Shown piece after piece: positions 35,265 through 44,547 of a stretch of 64,000 nucleotides of DNA. The notes under the pieces are model-generated. The model did no database searches and was not told where the DNA came from. It worked only from the letters and a program-made list of their open reading frames with translations. The translations under genes and the position numbers were made by a program. Numbering within the stretch: the stretch's first letter is position 1; each line of letters starts with the position of its first letter. The stretch spans positions 2,386,501 to 2,450,500 of the forward strand of contig NZ_CP060494.1 in assembly GCF_014334115.1 (NCBI RefSeq), written 5' to 3'. Origin of the DNA: Sphingosinithalassobacter sp. CS137 (GTDB lineage: Bacteria; Pseudomonadota; Alphaproteobacteria; Sphingomonadales; Sphingomonadaceae).

Positions 35265-36434
35265 TCAGCGCATCGGCTGGATGCCGGCACGCAGCACGCG
35301 GAGCACATTGCCGCCCATGACCTTGCGGATGTCCGCCTCGCTGAATCCGGCGTTCACCAGCGCCTGGGTGAGCATGGCGAGTTGGCTGGTATCGAAACCG
35401 GTCGTGACCGCGCCGTCGAAGTCCGAGCCGAGGCCGACGTGATCGATGCCGACGAGGTCGCGGACATGGACCATTGCGCGGGCGATGTCTTCGGGCCTGG
35501 TCGAGCACACCGCGCCGTCCCAATAGCCGATGCCGATCACGCCGCCCGTCGCCGCGACGCCGCGAATCTCCGCATCGGTCAGATTGCGGTTGACGTTGCA
35601 CGTCGCCTGGACGCCGCCATGGCTGGTAACCACCGGGCGCCGCGCCATCGCGAGGATCTCGGCAACGGCGGCGTGGCTCGAATGGGCGATGTCGACGACC
35701 ATCCCCATTTCCTCCATCCGCCGCAGCACGTCGCGGCCGAGCGGCGTGAGCCCGCCCTTCGCTTCGCCGTGCATCGATCCGCCGACTTCATTGTCGAAGA
35801 AATGAGTGAGCCCCGCCATGCGGAATCCGGCTTCATAGAGTCGGTCGAGGTTGGCGGCGTCGCCTTCGAGATTTTGCAGCCCCTCGATCGAAAGCATGCC
35901 TCCGGTGACTTCGGCACCGGCCGCGCGCGCGGCGAGCAGCCGATCGAGATCGGCCGGAGTGCGGATCACCCGCAACCGCCCGCCGCTGTCGGCGGCGGCG
36001 CGCTCGAGCTTGGTGGCATGCCACAGCGAACGCTCGAGCAGCGAGCCCCAGGTCCGTGCCGGCTGGAGCTGCGCGATCGCGAGCGGCGTGATGTTGTCGC
36101 TCTCGGCGCTGTTCGCGTCGTAATTCTGCCCGGTCGGCGTCTTGGTGACCGAAGAGAAGATCTGGAGCGCGACATTGCCCGCTTCGAGCCGCGGCAGATC
36201 GATCTGACCGCGGCCGGCGCGCGAAAGGAGGTTGCGCCGCCAGAGCAGCGTGTCGCCATGCATGTCGGCGATGACGAGGCTTTCGTGCAGCGCGCGGGTT
36301 TCGTCGGACACCGCCGGCAGCGGCGTCTTCGCCACACGGTTCATGCTCGATTCGATGAACACCGGGCCGAGCCCGAAGAACAGCAGCGCCCCCACCGCGA
36401 CGAGCGCGAGCCCGCCCAACAGCCATTTCCTCAT
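35265..36434 (-). CDS. Membrane-anchored M19 family dipeptidase
   Basis: 389 residues from the ATG at 36434, which overlaps the folA stop (ATGA). One N-terminal helix (WLLGGLALVAVGALLFFGLG) anchors it. The M19 zinc-site motifs are IADMHGDTLLW (HxD), the bridging E in SIEGLQNL, THFFDNEVGG, HSSH, and SHGG, with GLGSDFDG near the end. The family hydrolyses dipeptides, including mixed L-D ones. Expected location is the periplasmic face. Confidence 0.93.
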   Translation of the reverse strand: MRKWLLGGLALVAVGALLFFGLGPVFIESSMNRVAKTPLPAVSDETRALHESLVIADMHGDTLLWRRNLLSRAGRGQIDLPRLEAGNVALQIFSSVTKTPTGQNYDANSAESDNITPLAIAQLQPARTWGSLLERSLWHATKLERAAADSGGRLRVIRTPADLDRLLAARAAGAEVTGGMLSIEGLQNLEGDAANLDRLYEAGFRMAGLTHFFDNEVGGSMHGEAKGGLTPLGRDVLRRMEEMGMVVDIAHSSHAAVAEILAMARRPVVTSHGGVQATCNVNRNLTDAEIRGVAATGGVIGIGYWDGAVCSTRPEDIARAMVHVRDLVGIDHVGLGSDFDGAVTTGFDTSQLAMLTQALVNAGFSEADIRKVMGGNVLRVLRAGIQPMR

Positions 36435-36913
36435 CGCACCCGCTCCAGCGTCACGAAGCTGTAGGCCGGTCGCCCCGCTTCCTGCCGGTGATCCTCGCGG
36501 AAGGTCTCGCGCCATTCAAGCGGAGAGAAGGGGGGCATGACGGTGTCGCCTTCGGCCGCTGCGTGAACTTCGGTGAGTTCGATGCGATCCGCGTCCGGGA
36601 GGTAGAGAGCGAAAATCTCCGCGCCACCGATGACGGCCACTTCGGCGGCGTTGGCCAGCGCCAACGCCTCTGCCCGATCGTGCGCCACTTCGGCGCCCTC
36701 CGCTCGCCACTGCCGGTCGCGCGTGAGGACGATGTGGCGGCGGCCGGGGAGCGGGCTGGGGAAGCTCTCGAAGGTCTTGCGGCCCATGATCATCGGCTTG
36801 CCCATCGTCTGCGCCTTGAACCGCTTGAGGTCGGCGGGCAGGTGCCACGGCAGTCTCCCTTCGCGACCGATCACGCCATTGTCGGCGCGGGCGAGGTGAA
36901 ACGTCAGGACCAT
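36431..36913 (-). CDS. folA: Dihydrofolate reductase
   Basis: 160 residues, the standard length. LARADNGVIGREGRLPWHLPADLKRF contains the Met20-type loop and the conserved W and D; MGRKTFESFPSPLPGRRHIVLTR and VIGGAEIF bind NADPH. It reduces the dihydrofolate that thymidylate synthase (next gene upstream, 3 bases apart) produces, so the two form a functional pair. Confidence 0.97.
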   Translation of the reverse strand: MVLTFHLARADNGVIGREGRLPWHLPADLKRFKAQTMGKPMIMGRKTFESFPSPLPGRRHIVLTRDRQWRAEGAEVAHDRAEALALANAAEVAVIGGAEIFALYLPDADRIELTEVHAAAEGDTVMPPFSPLEWRETFREDHRQEAGRPAYSFVTLERVR

Positions 36914-36916
36914 GCG

Positions 36917-37714
36917 TCAGACCGCGACCGGTGCCTTGATGTGCGGCTGCGCGACATAGTCGTGGATCGCGAAGTCCTCATAGGCATAGCCATCGATCGA
37001 CGGCGCCCTGCGGAGGATTCCCAGCGTGGGCAGCGGGCCGGGCTCGCGCGCGAGCTGCTCGCGGGCCTGATCGAGATGGTTCGAGTACAGGTGGCAGTCG
37101 CCGCCCGTCCAGATGAAGTCGCCCGGTTCCAGATCGCATTGCTGCGCCAGCAGGTGCGTGAGCAGCGCATAGCTGGCGATGTTGAACGGCACGCCGAGGA
37201 AGATGTCGGCCGACCGCTGGTAGAGCTGGAGCGAGAGCCGCCCGTTGGCGACATGAGTCTGGAACAGACAGTGGCACGGGGCCAGCGCCATCGCGTGAAG
37301 CTCGCCGGGGTTCCAGGCGCTCACGATCTGACGGCGCGATCCGGGATTGGTGCGGATCATGTCGATCAGTTCGGCGATCTGATCAATCTCGCGCCCGTCG
37401 GCGGTTTCCCAGCGACGCCATTGCTTGCCGTAGACCGGGCCGAGATCGCCGGTTTCCGGGTCGGCCCACTCGTCCCAGATGCTCACCTTGCGATCCTGCA
37501 GCCATCGCGCGTTGGTGTCGCCACGCAGGAACCAGAGCAGCTCGATGATGATCGAGCGGATGTGCAGCTTCTTGGTCGTGAGCAGCGGAAAGCCTTCGGC
37601 CAGATCGAAGCGCATCTGATGGCCGAAGACGCTGCGCGTTCCGGTGCCGGTGCGATCCATCGTTTCGGCGCCGTCGTTGAGCGCGCGGGCCATCAGGTCG
37701 AGATATTGGCGCAT
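36917..37714 (-). CDS. thyA: Thymidylate synthase
   Basis: 265 residues, the standard short form. The catalytic cysteine is in [13 protein letters not shown]; substrate-binding residues are seen in [22 protein letters not shown] and [12 protein letters not shown]. It methylates dUMP to dTMP using methylenetetrahydrofolate. It is the first gene of the thyA-folA-M19 set. Confidence 0.98.
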   Translation of the reverse strand: MRQYLDLMARALNDGAETMDRTGTGTRSVFGHQMRFDLAEGFPLLTTKKLHIRSIIIELLWFLRGDTNARWLQDRKVSIWDEWADPETGDLGPVYGKQWRRWETADGREIDQIAELIDMIRTNPGSRRQIVSAWNPGELHAMALAPCHCLFQTHVANGRLSLQLYQRSADIFLGVPFNIASYALLTHLLAQQCDLEPGDFIWTGGDCHLYSNHLDQAREQLAREPGPLPTLGILRRAPSIDGYAYEDFAIHDYVAQPHIKAPVAV

Positions 37715-37841
37715 GGATGCGGCTTAGCGCGTGCCCACGGACAGGCCAAGCGGCACCGACCGCTCCGAAGCGGAGCGAAGCCGGACCGATACGGAGAGGG
37801 ATGCGCTTCGCCGGCAGCGGGACTCGATGGCAGCTAGGGGC

Positions 37842-38273
37842 ATGACGCTACGCCTGGAGCTGCAACCTGGCTTGCCCGCACCGACGCAGGATTGCGTCCC
37901 AGATCGTGTGCGTGACGCCGGCGACGCCTGCGCTCTGTTCGCGACGCTTGTCCGCGAGCGGGAGGAAGTCGCGGCGTTCGCCTATCTGGACTCGGCCGGG
38001 AGACTGCTGGGGCTGCGCCATGCCCGTTCGGGTGCACGCGACATGCTCGACATTCCGGTGCGCGACGTGGCGGCGGATGCGCTCGCCTTCGATGCCGCAG
38101 CCGTGGTGATGGCGCACAACCACCCGAGCGGAGATCCCACGCCCAGCGCCGCCGATCGCGAGGCGACGCGCCAGCTCGCCCGCGCACTCGGCGCGCTCGG
38201 CGTGCGGCTGCTGGATCATCTCGTGCTCAGCGAGCGCGGGCTCACGAGCTTTCGCGCGCTAGGATTGCTGTAG
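37842..38273 (+). CDS. Stand-alone JAB/MPN-domain (RadC-like) protein
   Basis: 143 residues if the ATG at 37842 is used (AGGGG just upstream); an ATG at 37827 is also possible. It has the RadC JAMM motif: H92-N-H94 and D105 in HNHPSGDPTPSAAD, with E42 as the upstream glutamate. The helix-hairpin-helix N-terminus of full RadC (about 220 residues) is absent. RadC function is unresolved. It lies between thyA (divergent) and the methyltransferase lipoprotein gene (convergent). Confidence 0.82.
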   Translation: MTLRLELQPGLPAPTQDCVPDRVRDAGDACALFATLVREREEVAAFAYLDSAGRLLGLRHARSGARDMLDIPVRDVAADALAFDAAAVVMAHNHPSGDPTPSAADREATRQLARALGALGVRLLDHLVLSERGLTSFRALGLL

Positions 38274-38281
38274 CCGGCGGT

Positions 38282-39016
38282 CTAGCCGTCGGTCGGCGCG
38301 TCGGGCGCAGGGCAGGCCTCGATGTCTTCGGGCTCGGGCCGCTCGCCCTCCGCGCGAAAGATCGCGAGATAGCCGCCGGCCGACGGCATCGGCTCCATCC
38401 GCTCGAGCCGGTATCCCACCGCCGCGAATTCGCAGCGCAGCAGTTCGGGCGGGGTGCCATGGTTCTGAGTCGGACGGTCGGCGTCAACCACGATCACTTC
38501 GCCGCCGGGACGGAGCGAGGGCCGCATCCGCCACAGGAATTCATAGGGCGATTCGATCTCGTGATACATGTGGACCATGAACACCCGGTCGAAACTGTCC
38601 TCGGGAAGCTTGGGGTCGTCGGGGTCGCCCAGCCGCACGCTGACATTGTCGAGCCGCTCGCGTGCGACGCGCGTGGCGAGTGCGTCCCGCACCTCGGGTA
38701 CGATATCCTCCGCCAGCACGCGGCCGCTTTCGCCGACGCGCTGGGCGAGACGGATCGTGTAATAGCCTTCGCCCGCGCCGATGTCGGCCACGGTCATGCC
38801 GGGGTGGATGCCGGCGCGATTCATCACTTCCTCGGCCTCGTTCAGCCGATCCCGTGCCTCTTCGTTCGACCAGCGGCTCGACACGATGCTGGCGACGGGC
38901 CGGTCAGGCGCGGGAAAGCCGTCGGGGCCACGCTGGCTCGAATCCGGCGCGCCGTTGCACGCCGCGAGTAGAAGCGCCCCCAGCCACAGCGGTGCCGAGA
39001 CGCGGCGTGGCGTCAA
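38282..39016 (-). CDS. Class I SAM-dependent methyltransferase with lipoprotein signal
   Basis: 244 residues. The N-terminus is a lipoprotein signal: [20 protein letters not shown] with the lipid cysteine at C20. The rest is a Rossmann methyltransferase with the glycine motif [10 protein letters not shown] at 77-86 and motif [10 protein letters not shown] (DxxxxxxxHH-like post I). An exported SAM-dependent enzyme would face the lack of periplasmic SAM, yet proteins of this type are found in alphaproteobacteria. It overlaps the prfB stop by four bases (ATGA), so it is translated with prfB. Confidence 0.85.
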   Translation of the reverse strand: MTPRRVSAPLWLGALLLAACNGAPDSSQRGPDGFPAPDRPVASIVSSRWSNEEARDRLNEAEEVMNRAGIHPGMTVADIGAGEGYYTIRLAQRVGESGRVLAEDIVPEVRDALATRVARERLDNVSVRLGDPDDPKLPEDSFDRVFMVHMYHEIESPYEFLWRMRPSLRPGGEVIVVDADRPTQNHGTPPELLRCEFAAVGYRLERMEPMPSAGGYLAIFRAEGERPEPEDIEACPAPDAPTDG

Positions 39017-40140
39017 TCGACGTCCTCCACATCGACTGACTCGCCCGTCACGCGCTGTGACAGCGCCGCGGCCATGAACGGGTCGAGATCGCCGTCGAGC
39101 ACGTCGGACGGCGCAGTGGAGGTGACGCCGGTGCGCAGGTCCTTCACCAGCTGATAGGGCTGAAGGACATAGCTGCGGATCTGGTGGCCCCAGCCGATGT
39201 CCGATTTGGCGGCATGCGTCGCCATCGCCTCGGCCTCGCGCTTCTGCAACTCGGCCTCGTACATCCTGGCGCGCAGCATGCTCATGGCTTCGGCACGGTT
39301 CTTATGCTGCGAACGCTGCGTCTGGCAGGCAACGATGATGCCGGTCGGCACATGGGTGATGCGCACCGCCGAATCGGTGGTGTTGACGTGCTGCCCGCCC
39401 GCACCCGATGCGCGATAGGTATCGATCTTGAGATCGCTCTCGTTGATCTCGATGTCGATGTTGTCGTCGATCACCGGATAGACCCACACCGACGAGAAGC
39501 TGGTGTGGCGGCGCGCGGAGCTGTCATAAGGCGAGATGCGCACAAGCCGGTGCACGCCGCTTTCGGTCTTGGCATAGCCATAGGCGTTCTCGCCCTTCAG
39601 CAGCAGCGTCGCCGATTTGATGCCGGCCTGTTCGCCCGCGTGATAGTCGATCAGCTCCACCTTCATGCCGCGGCGCTCGGCCCAGCGCGTGTACATGCGC
39701 TGGAGCATCTCGGCCCAATCCTGGCTCTCGGTGCCGCCCGCGCCTGCGTTGATCTCGAGATAGGTGTCATTGCCGTCGGCCTCGCCCGAAAGCAGCGCCT
39801 GCACCTTGTCGCGCTCGGCGCGCTGCGCGAGCGCGGCGAGCGCGGCGGTGCCCTCGCTCGCCATCTCCTCGTCGCCCTCGGCCTCGGCCATTTCGATCAG
39901 CTCGGCGGTGTCACGCAGCTCCTGGTCGATCGCGCGCGTCGCAGTGATCGCGGAGTCGAGCCGCTGGCGCTCGCGCATCACGTCCTGCGCCTGCTTGGGA
40001 TCATCCCAAAGGCTCTGGTCCTCGACGCGCGCATTCAGCTCGTCGAGCCGCCGCAGCGCACGATCCCAGTCGAGAAAGCGGCGCAGCAGCGCGAGCGCGT
40101 CGTTGATCTTGTCGACATATGCCTGCGCTTCGGCGCGCAT
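39013..40140 (-). CDS. prfB: Peptide chain release factor 2
   Basis: 375 residues. GGQ at 248-250 in [16 protein letters not shown] is the peptidyl-hydrolysis motif. The anticodon-mimic tripeptide is SPY at 203-205 where E. coli has SPF; I recall SPY in other alphaproteobacteria. There is no programmed frameshift: the region matching E. coli codons 20-30 ([17 protein letters not shown]) reads straight through. It recognises UGA and UAA stop codons. Confidence 0.97.
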   Translation of the reverse strand: MRAEAQAYVDKINDALALLRRFLDWDRALRRLDELNARVEDQSLWDDPKQAQDVMRERQRLDSAITATRAIDQELRDTAELIEMAEAEGDEEMASEGTAALAALAQRAERDKVQALLSGEADGNDTYLEINAGAGGTESQDWAEMLQRMYTRWAERRGMKVELIDYHAGEQAGIKSATLLLKGENAYGYAKTESGVHRLVRISPYDSSARRHTSFSSVWVYPVIDDNIDIEINESDLKIDTYRASGAGGQHVNTTDSAVRITHVPTGIIVACQTQRSQHKNRAEAMSMLRARMYEAELQKREAEAMATHAAKSDIGWGHQIRSYVLQPYQLVKDLRTGVTSTAPSDVLDGDLDPFMAAALSQRVTGESVDVEDVD

Positions 40141-40264
40141 GGTCTCTTAACTCCGGTCAAATTCCGCGTTCACCGGCGGCTGCGGGATCTCGTTCGGCAA
40201 GCCTGTGCTTGGGGAAGAGGAGACCCCGGCGGTCGCCGGACAAACGATATAGTGGTTGGGGGCG

Positions 40265-42787
40265 CTAGTAGATACCGCCCTCGCGTTGCAAGAACTCGCT
40301 GTCGCGTGGCGCCTCGGACGGCCGGGTCGCCTTCCGCTCCGGCGCGCGTCGCTGCTGCTGATCCTCTTCTTCCTCGCGATCGATGCGGCGCGGCTCGCTC
40401 TCGGGCTTGAACGCTTCCCAGATCACGCTCGCGAGAGGCTCGTCGCTCGGCCAGGCGCCCTGAACCGGCTTGCCCGTGCGCCGGTCGACTCGCACCATTC
40501 GGATACCGGCCGGCGCGCGGAACGGAACCACTTCCATTCCTTCGAACGCCCGCTCCGCGAACTCCTTGAAGATGGGGGCCGCGATCGAGCCGCCCTGCGC
40601 ATAGCCGCCGAGGTTCGAGGGCGTGTCGTAGCCGAGATAGAGGCCCGCCATCATCTGCGGCGCGCCGCCGACGAACCATACGTCGGTCGGGCCGGAGGTC
40701 GTGCCGGTCTTGCCCATAAGCGGCCGCTCAAGGCTGCGCAGCACCGTTGCCGTACCGCGCTGCACCACGCCTTCGGCAATGTGCACCATCTGATAGGCGC
40801 TCATCGCGTCGAGCACCTGACGCGCGCGAATCTGCGGCCGGGGCATCGCCCCGCCGTCCCAGTCGGGCGCGTTGCAGCGTTCGCAGGGACGCCAGTTCTC
40901 AGGATAGATCACATTGCCGTGGCGATCCTGCACATAGTCGATCAGCGACGGATTGAGCGCGCGGCCGTGGTTCACGAGGATCGAATAGGCATTCACCATC
41001 CGCATCACGGTCGTCTCGCCCGCGCCGAGGGCATAAGCGAGATAGGGCTCATAGGGCTGCTGGCTCACGCCGATCCGCTGCATCAGATCGACGATATGCT
41101 CCATTCCCACTTCGGATGCGGTGCGCACCGTCATCAGGTTGCGCGACTGCTCGATGCCCCAGCGCATGGTGCGCGGACCCGCGCCGCGGCTGTTGCCGAA
41201 ATTGCGGAAGCATTTGTTGCCGAGCTGCGCTCCCTGCCAGACGCAGAAGGGGCCATCGACGATGATCGAGGCGGGTGTCATGCCCTGCTCGAGTGCGGCC
41301 GAATAGACGATCGGCTTGATCGTGGATCCCGGCTGGCGCTGTGCCTGTGTCGCTCGGTTGAACGCCTGAATCCGCGAATCGAATCCGCCCTGCATGGCGA
41401 GGACGCGGCCGGTGCGCGGATCCTCGACCACCATTCCGCCCGAGATGCGCGGAATGCTCCGCAGCGCCCAGCGGCCGCCTTCGGGCGCCACGGCGATGAT
41501 GTCGCCGCGCTTGAGTGCCGCGAATGCTTCGCCGCCCTGGCCGCGCACCGGCATGCTGGCGTTGCTGCGCGGCAGCGTTCCCGTTTCGCCGTCCTCGAAG
41601 CCGATGGTGATCGGTTCGCTGCCGTCCTTTTCGACTACGATCGCCGCGCGCCAATCACTGTAGTCGATGCCGATGTTGGTGTTGAGCAGCGCCTGCTGCC
41701 AGCGGTCGTCCTCGAACTCGACTTCGCGGATCGGGCCGGTCCAGCCGCGGCCGCGCTCGAACCGGACGAGGCCGGCACGCAGCGCGTACTGCGCATAGCG
41801 CTGGATGTCAGGGTCGAGCGAGGTCCGCACCCAGAGGCCGCCGTTATAGACGCTGTAGGGTCCGTCTTCGTCGGTGGTGCCGAACTTGTCGATCAACTGG
41901 CGGCGCACTTCCTCGACGAAATAGCCGCCGACCCGTTCGAAGCTCGGCGTCTGGCGCGGCACCGTGCCGAGCGGCGCATCCACCGCGGCTGCATATTGCG
42001 CTTCGGTGATGAAGTCGTTGCGCAGCATCTCGCTGAGCACCCAGTTGCGCCGCTCCAGCGCGCGTTCGCTGTGCCGTTCGGGCGTATAGTTGGCCGGGCC
42101 TTTCGGCAGAATCGCGAGGTAGGCGAATTGCGGCAGCGTCAGTTCCTCGAGCGGCTTTCCGAAATAGGCATGCGAAGCCGCCTCGACGCCGCCGGCGTTC
42201 CGGCCCAGCTCGATCGAATTGAGATAGAGCTCTAGAATCTGCGGCTTCGTAAGCGTCTCTTCGATTCGCCAGGCGAGGATCGCTTCCTTGAGCTTGCGTG
42301 TGTAGCTTACTTCGTTGCCGACCAGCAGGTTCTTGGCGACCTGCTGCGTGATGGTCGATGTGCCGCGCGGCGTCTCGCCACGAGTCAGGCCCTGGAAGGC
42401 GGCACGGACCAGGCCCGGATAATCGAGCCCGCTGTGTTCGAAGAAGGTGCGGTCCTCGGCGGCGAGGAACGCCTTCACCAGCAGATCGGGATATTCCTCG
42501 AAGCTGAGCTGCACGCGCCGCTCGCGCGCATAGCTGTGAATCGGCTCGCCTTCGATCGAGCGGACATAGGTGGGCAGCGGCGGCTCGTAGTTCCGCAGCG
42601 TGTCGACCGAGGGCAGGTTCCGCGCGAACAGGAACCACAGCGCGAGCATGCCGAGCCCGGCCAGCAGCGCCAGCACCGCGAGCACGCGGAACCACCAGCG
42701 GTGCCGGATGCGCTCGAACGCGCCTGCGATGCCGCCGATTTCCCGGCGTAGCCGGAGCTTGATGCTGGTAGGTTCGGAATCCGCCAT
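40265..42787 (-). CDS. mrcA: Penicillin-binding protein 1A (bifunctional transglycosylase/transpeptidase)
   Basis: 840 residues. One membrane helix at about 32-54, then the GT51 domain with catalytic E111 (AAEDRTFFEHSG) and RGTSTITQQVAKN, an OB-like insert, and the transpeptidase domain with S488-T-I-K491 (PGSTIKP), S548-R-N550 and K693-T-G695. The last 50 residues are highly charged. It polymerises glycan strands and crosslinks peptides. It is 55 bases downstream of the amidase gene on the same strand, and the two probably cooperate in wall turnover. Confidence 0.97.
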   Translation of the reverse strand: MADSEPTSIKLRLRREIGGIAGAFERIRHRWWFRVLAVLALLAGLGMLALWFLFARNLPSVDTLRNYEPPLPTYVRSIEGEPIHSYARERRVQLSFEEYPDLLVKAFLAAEDRTFFEHSGLDYPGLVRAAFQGLTRGETPRGTSTITQQVAKNLLVGNEVSYTRKLKEAILAWRIEETLTKPQILELYLNSIELGRNAGGVEAASHAYFGKPLEELTLPQFAYLAILPKGPANYTPERHSERALERRNWVLSEMLRNDFITEAQYAAAVDAPLGTVPRQTPSFERVGGYFVEEVRRQLIDKFGTTDEDGPYSVYNGGLWVRTSLDPDIQRYAQYALRAGLVRFERGRGWTGPIREVEFEDDRWQQALLNTNIGIDYSDWRAAIVVEKDGSEPITIGFEDGETGTLPRSNASMPVRGQGGEAFAALKRGDIIAVAPEGGRWALRSIPRISGGMVVEDPRTGRVLAMQGGFDSRIQAFNRATQAQRQPGSTIKPIVYSAALEQGMTPASIIVDGPFCVWQGAQLGNKCFRNFGNSRGAGPRTMRWGIEQSRNLMTVRTASEVGMEHIVDLMQRIGVSQQPYEPYLAYALGAGETTVMRMVNAYSILVNHGRALNPSLIDYVQDRHGNVIYPENWRPCERCNAPDWDGGAMPRPQIRARQVLDAMSAYQMVHIAEGVVQRGTATVLRSLERPLMGKTGTTSGPTDVWFVGGAPQMMAGLYLGYDTPSNLGGYAQGGSIAAPIFKEFAERAFEGMEVVPFRAPAGIRMVRVDRRTGKPVQGAWPSDEPLASVIWEAFKPESEPRRIDREEEEDQQQRRAPERKATRPSEAPRDSEFLQREGGIY

Positions 42788-42841
42788 TTCGTGCGCGGTT
42801 TAGCAAGTTTCCCGCGCGACGCCAGCCTCGGAGAACTACCG

Positions 42842-44092
42842 TCAGCGCGCGGCGAGCCGGGTCGCGAAGTGAATCTCGACCGCCTGCCGGACGCTCTGCG
42901 CGATGCGTTCCTGCCCCGCTTCGGACGCCAGGAAGCGTGCGTTTTCGGCATTCGAGATATAGCCCGTCTCGAACAGCACGGAGGGCATGTCCGGCGCCTT
43001 CAGGACGACGAGCGACGCCATGCGATGGAAATTAGTGCGCGTCGGGATCAGGGGCTCCGCTTCGCGCCCGAGAAGTCTCGCGAATCGCGCGGAAATATTC
43101 ATCGTTTCGCGCTGCGTGAGATCGATCAGGATCGAGGAAATGTCCGGGTTCTGGTCGCGCAGATCGACTCCGGAGATGATGTCGGCGCGATTCTCGCGCG
43201 CCGCCAGCCGCGCCGCCTCGCGATCGGAGGCGACTTCGGAAAGCGTATAGGCCGTCGCTCCGCTCGCATCGTGATTGCCTGCGCTGTCGCAGTGAACGGA
43301 GATGAAAAGATCCGCACCCAGCCGTCGCGCGATGCCGTAGCGCTCCTGGAGGATCAGGAACCGGTCGTCCTCGCGCGTCATCGCCACGCGGACCCGGCCC
43401 GAAGCGAGCAGCGCGTCCTTGATCGCATGCGCGAGTTCGAGCGTGAGCACCTTTTCCTGATGGGCGCCGTCGGGCGAAATCGCTCCGGGGTCATGGCCGC
43501 CGTGACCCGCGTCGATCACCACCAGCGGGCGCGTATCGTCATTTCCGTAGACGCGCGGCAGTTCGGCAGCGGGCCGCGGCGGCGGGACGCGCATCGTCTC
43601 CCGATAGCTGCTGCGGCTGTTCGCCTGGACATAGTTGAAGGGCGGCAGGATCTGCATCCGCCCTTCGGCGGCGGCGCGCGCGAAGCGAGAGGCGTCGACC
43701 GTGCGCAGTTCGAGCGTCAAGGTTCGTCCGTCGCTGCCGAAACTGCCTTCGGTGACAATCGCGGGACGAGCCAGATCGAGCACGACCCGGGCGCCCGTCT
43801 CGTGCCGGCCCTGGCGGACGCCGGCCACTGCACCGCCCGCCGCACTGCGCCCGCCGGGGCGTGCGCCCTGCACGTCGAGTGCGATCCGCTGCGGCCCGCC
43901 GAGCAGAAAGGCGCTAGCCTGTCCGGCCGGAGCATCGAAGCGGACAATCACGCGATCGCCCTGTACGCGGACGTCCTCGATCACTTGCGCCCAGCTCGGT
44001 GCCCCGGAAAGCCATCCGGAGAGAAAGGCGAGAAAAAGCAGCACCCGCGCGATATGCCGCGCCGGGCCGTGGGGGGTCCAGCCCAAATACAT
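42842..44092 (-). CDS. N-acetylmuramoyl-L-alanine amidase (AmiC-like, AMIN plus Amidase_3)
   Basis: 416 residues. The first 35 residues form a signal peptide (HIARVLLFLAFLSGWLSGAPSWAQ). An AMIN domain (about 38-135) targets septal peptidoglycan, and the Amidase_3 catalytic domain (about 190-412) has VIDAGHGGHDPGA (zinc H), the E of HQEKVLTLELA, ISVHCDSAGN (zinc H) and FETGYISNAENARFL with the catalytic E. It cleaves stem peptides during daughter-cell separation. It diverges from rne across a 455-base gap. Confidence 0.94.
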   Translation of the reverse strand: MYLGWTPHGPARHIARVLLFLAFLSGWLSGAPSWAQVIEDVRVQGDRVIVRFDAPAGQASAFLLGGPQRIALDVQGARPGGRSAAGGAVAGVRQGRHETGARVVLDLARPAIVTEGSFGSDGRTLTLELRTVDASRFARAAAEGRMQILPPFNYVQANSRSSYRETMRVPPPRPAAELPRVYGNDDTRPLVVIDAGHGGHDPGAISPDGAHQEKVLTLELAHAIKDALLASGRVRVAMTREDDRFLILQERYGIARRLGADLFISVHCDSAGNHDASGATAYTLSEVASDREAARLAARENRADIISGVDLRDQNPDISSILIDLTQRETMNISARFARLLGREAEPLIPTRTNFHRMASLVVLKAPDMPSVLFETGYISNAENARFLASEAGQERIAQSVRQAVEIHFATRLAAR

Positions 44093-44547
44093 ACGTAGAT
44101 ACTCGTGTACGCGTCGATTTACCCTGACATTCGCCAGGCTAGCCGATGGCCCTCAAGCCGCGGTCAACGGGCGCGGTTAACGCCGCATCGACCATGAAGC
44201 GCCTCTTGCGGCATTCTCGCGGCGGCGGTTGCCGCCTGCGCACGGCGGTGCTAGGCACGTAACCGGTACCGGAGCATGTTCGTCGTGTTTCGGGAAACCG
44301 CCGCAGCCGGCTTTCCGGCGCGGCAATTCAGGTTGACGCTGCATGAGGCAATTTTCCCTTCGTCCCGACCGCAGTGCCGTTACGGCGCCGCGCGCGGCGA
44401 AGGTGGAGCATCCGAGCCGCCGGTTCGGACGTGCCCGGGCAGCAACGGCATCTCATTTAACCAGCACCGCCGGGCATCTTCGCCCGGCACGCCTTTTTGA
44501 CGGCGCGCGACACGGGCCAGGGGGCCGGCGCGCCCGGAGACACGTAC
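44093..44547. other. Divergent regulatory spacer between the amidase gene and rne
   Basis: 455 bases without a supported gene. The part nearest the amidase gene is less GC-rich (about 44093-44210), consistent with a promoter. The rne-side part holds a TTGACG hexamer at 44333-44338 but no clear -10 box, and the hairpin described separately. Frames open here (for example 44276-44500) have no family resemblance and no ribosome site. A long rne 5' leader is expected because RNase E commonly autoregulates through its own leader. Confidence 0.4.
44469..44498 (+). promoter_or_regulatory. Hairpin plus T-run in the rne leader
   Basis: A perfect 7-base-pair hairpin (GCCGGGC, loop ATCTTC, GCCCGGC), then ACGCC and five T's, ending 49 bases before the rne ATG. 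It looks like an intrinsic terminator or an autoregulatory stem in the rne leader; there is no plus-strand gene upstream that it could be terminating. Just upstream TGCCCGGGCA (about 44430) could form an alternative pairing with the GCCGGGC arm. Confidence 0.4.

Noticed and set aside
40040..40140. Programmed +1 frameshift near the start of prfB
   Set aside because: The reading frame runs straight through the region that matches E. coli codon 25-26 (FLDWD); no CTT-TGA-C type site.
44276..44500. Small open frames (74 and 96 codons) in the rne upstream region
   Set aside because: No ribosome site, no recognisable sequence, and one overlaps the rne start in another frame; more likely part of the rne leader.
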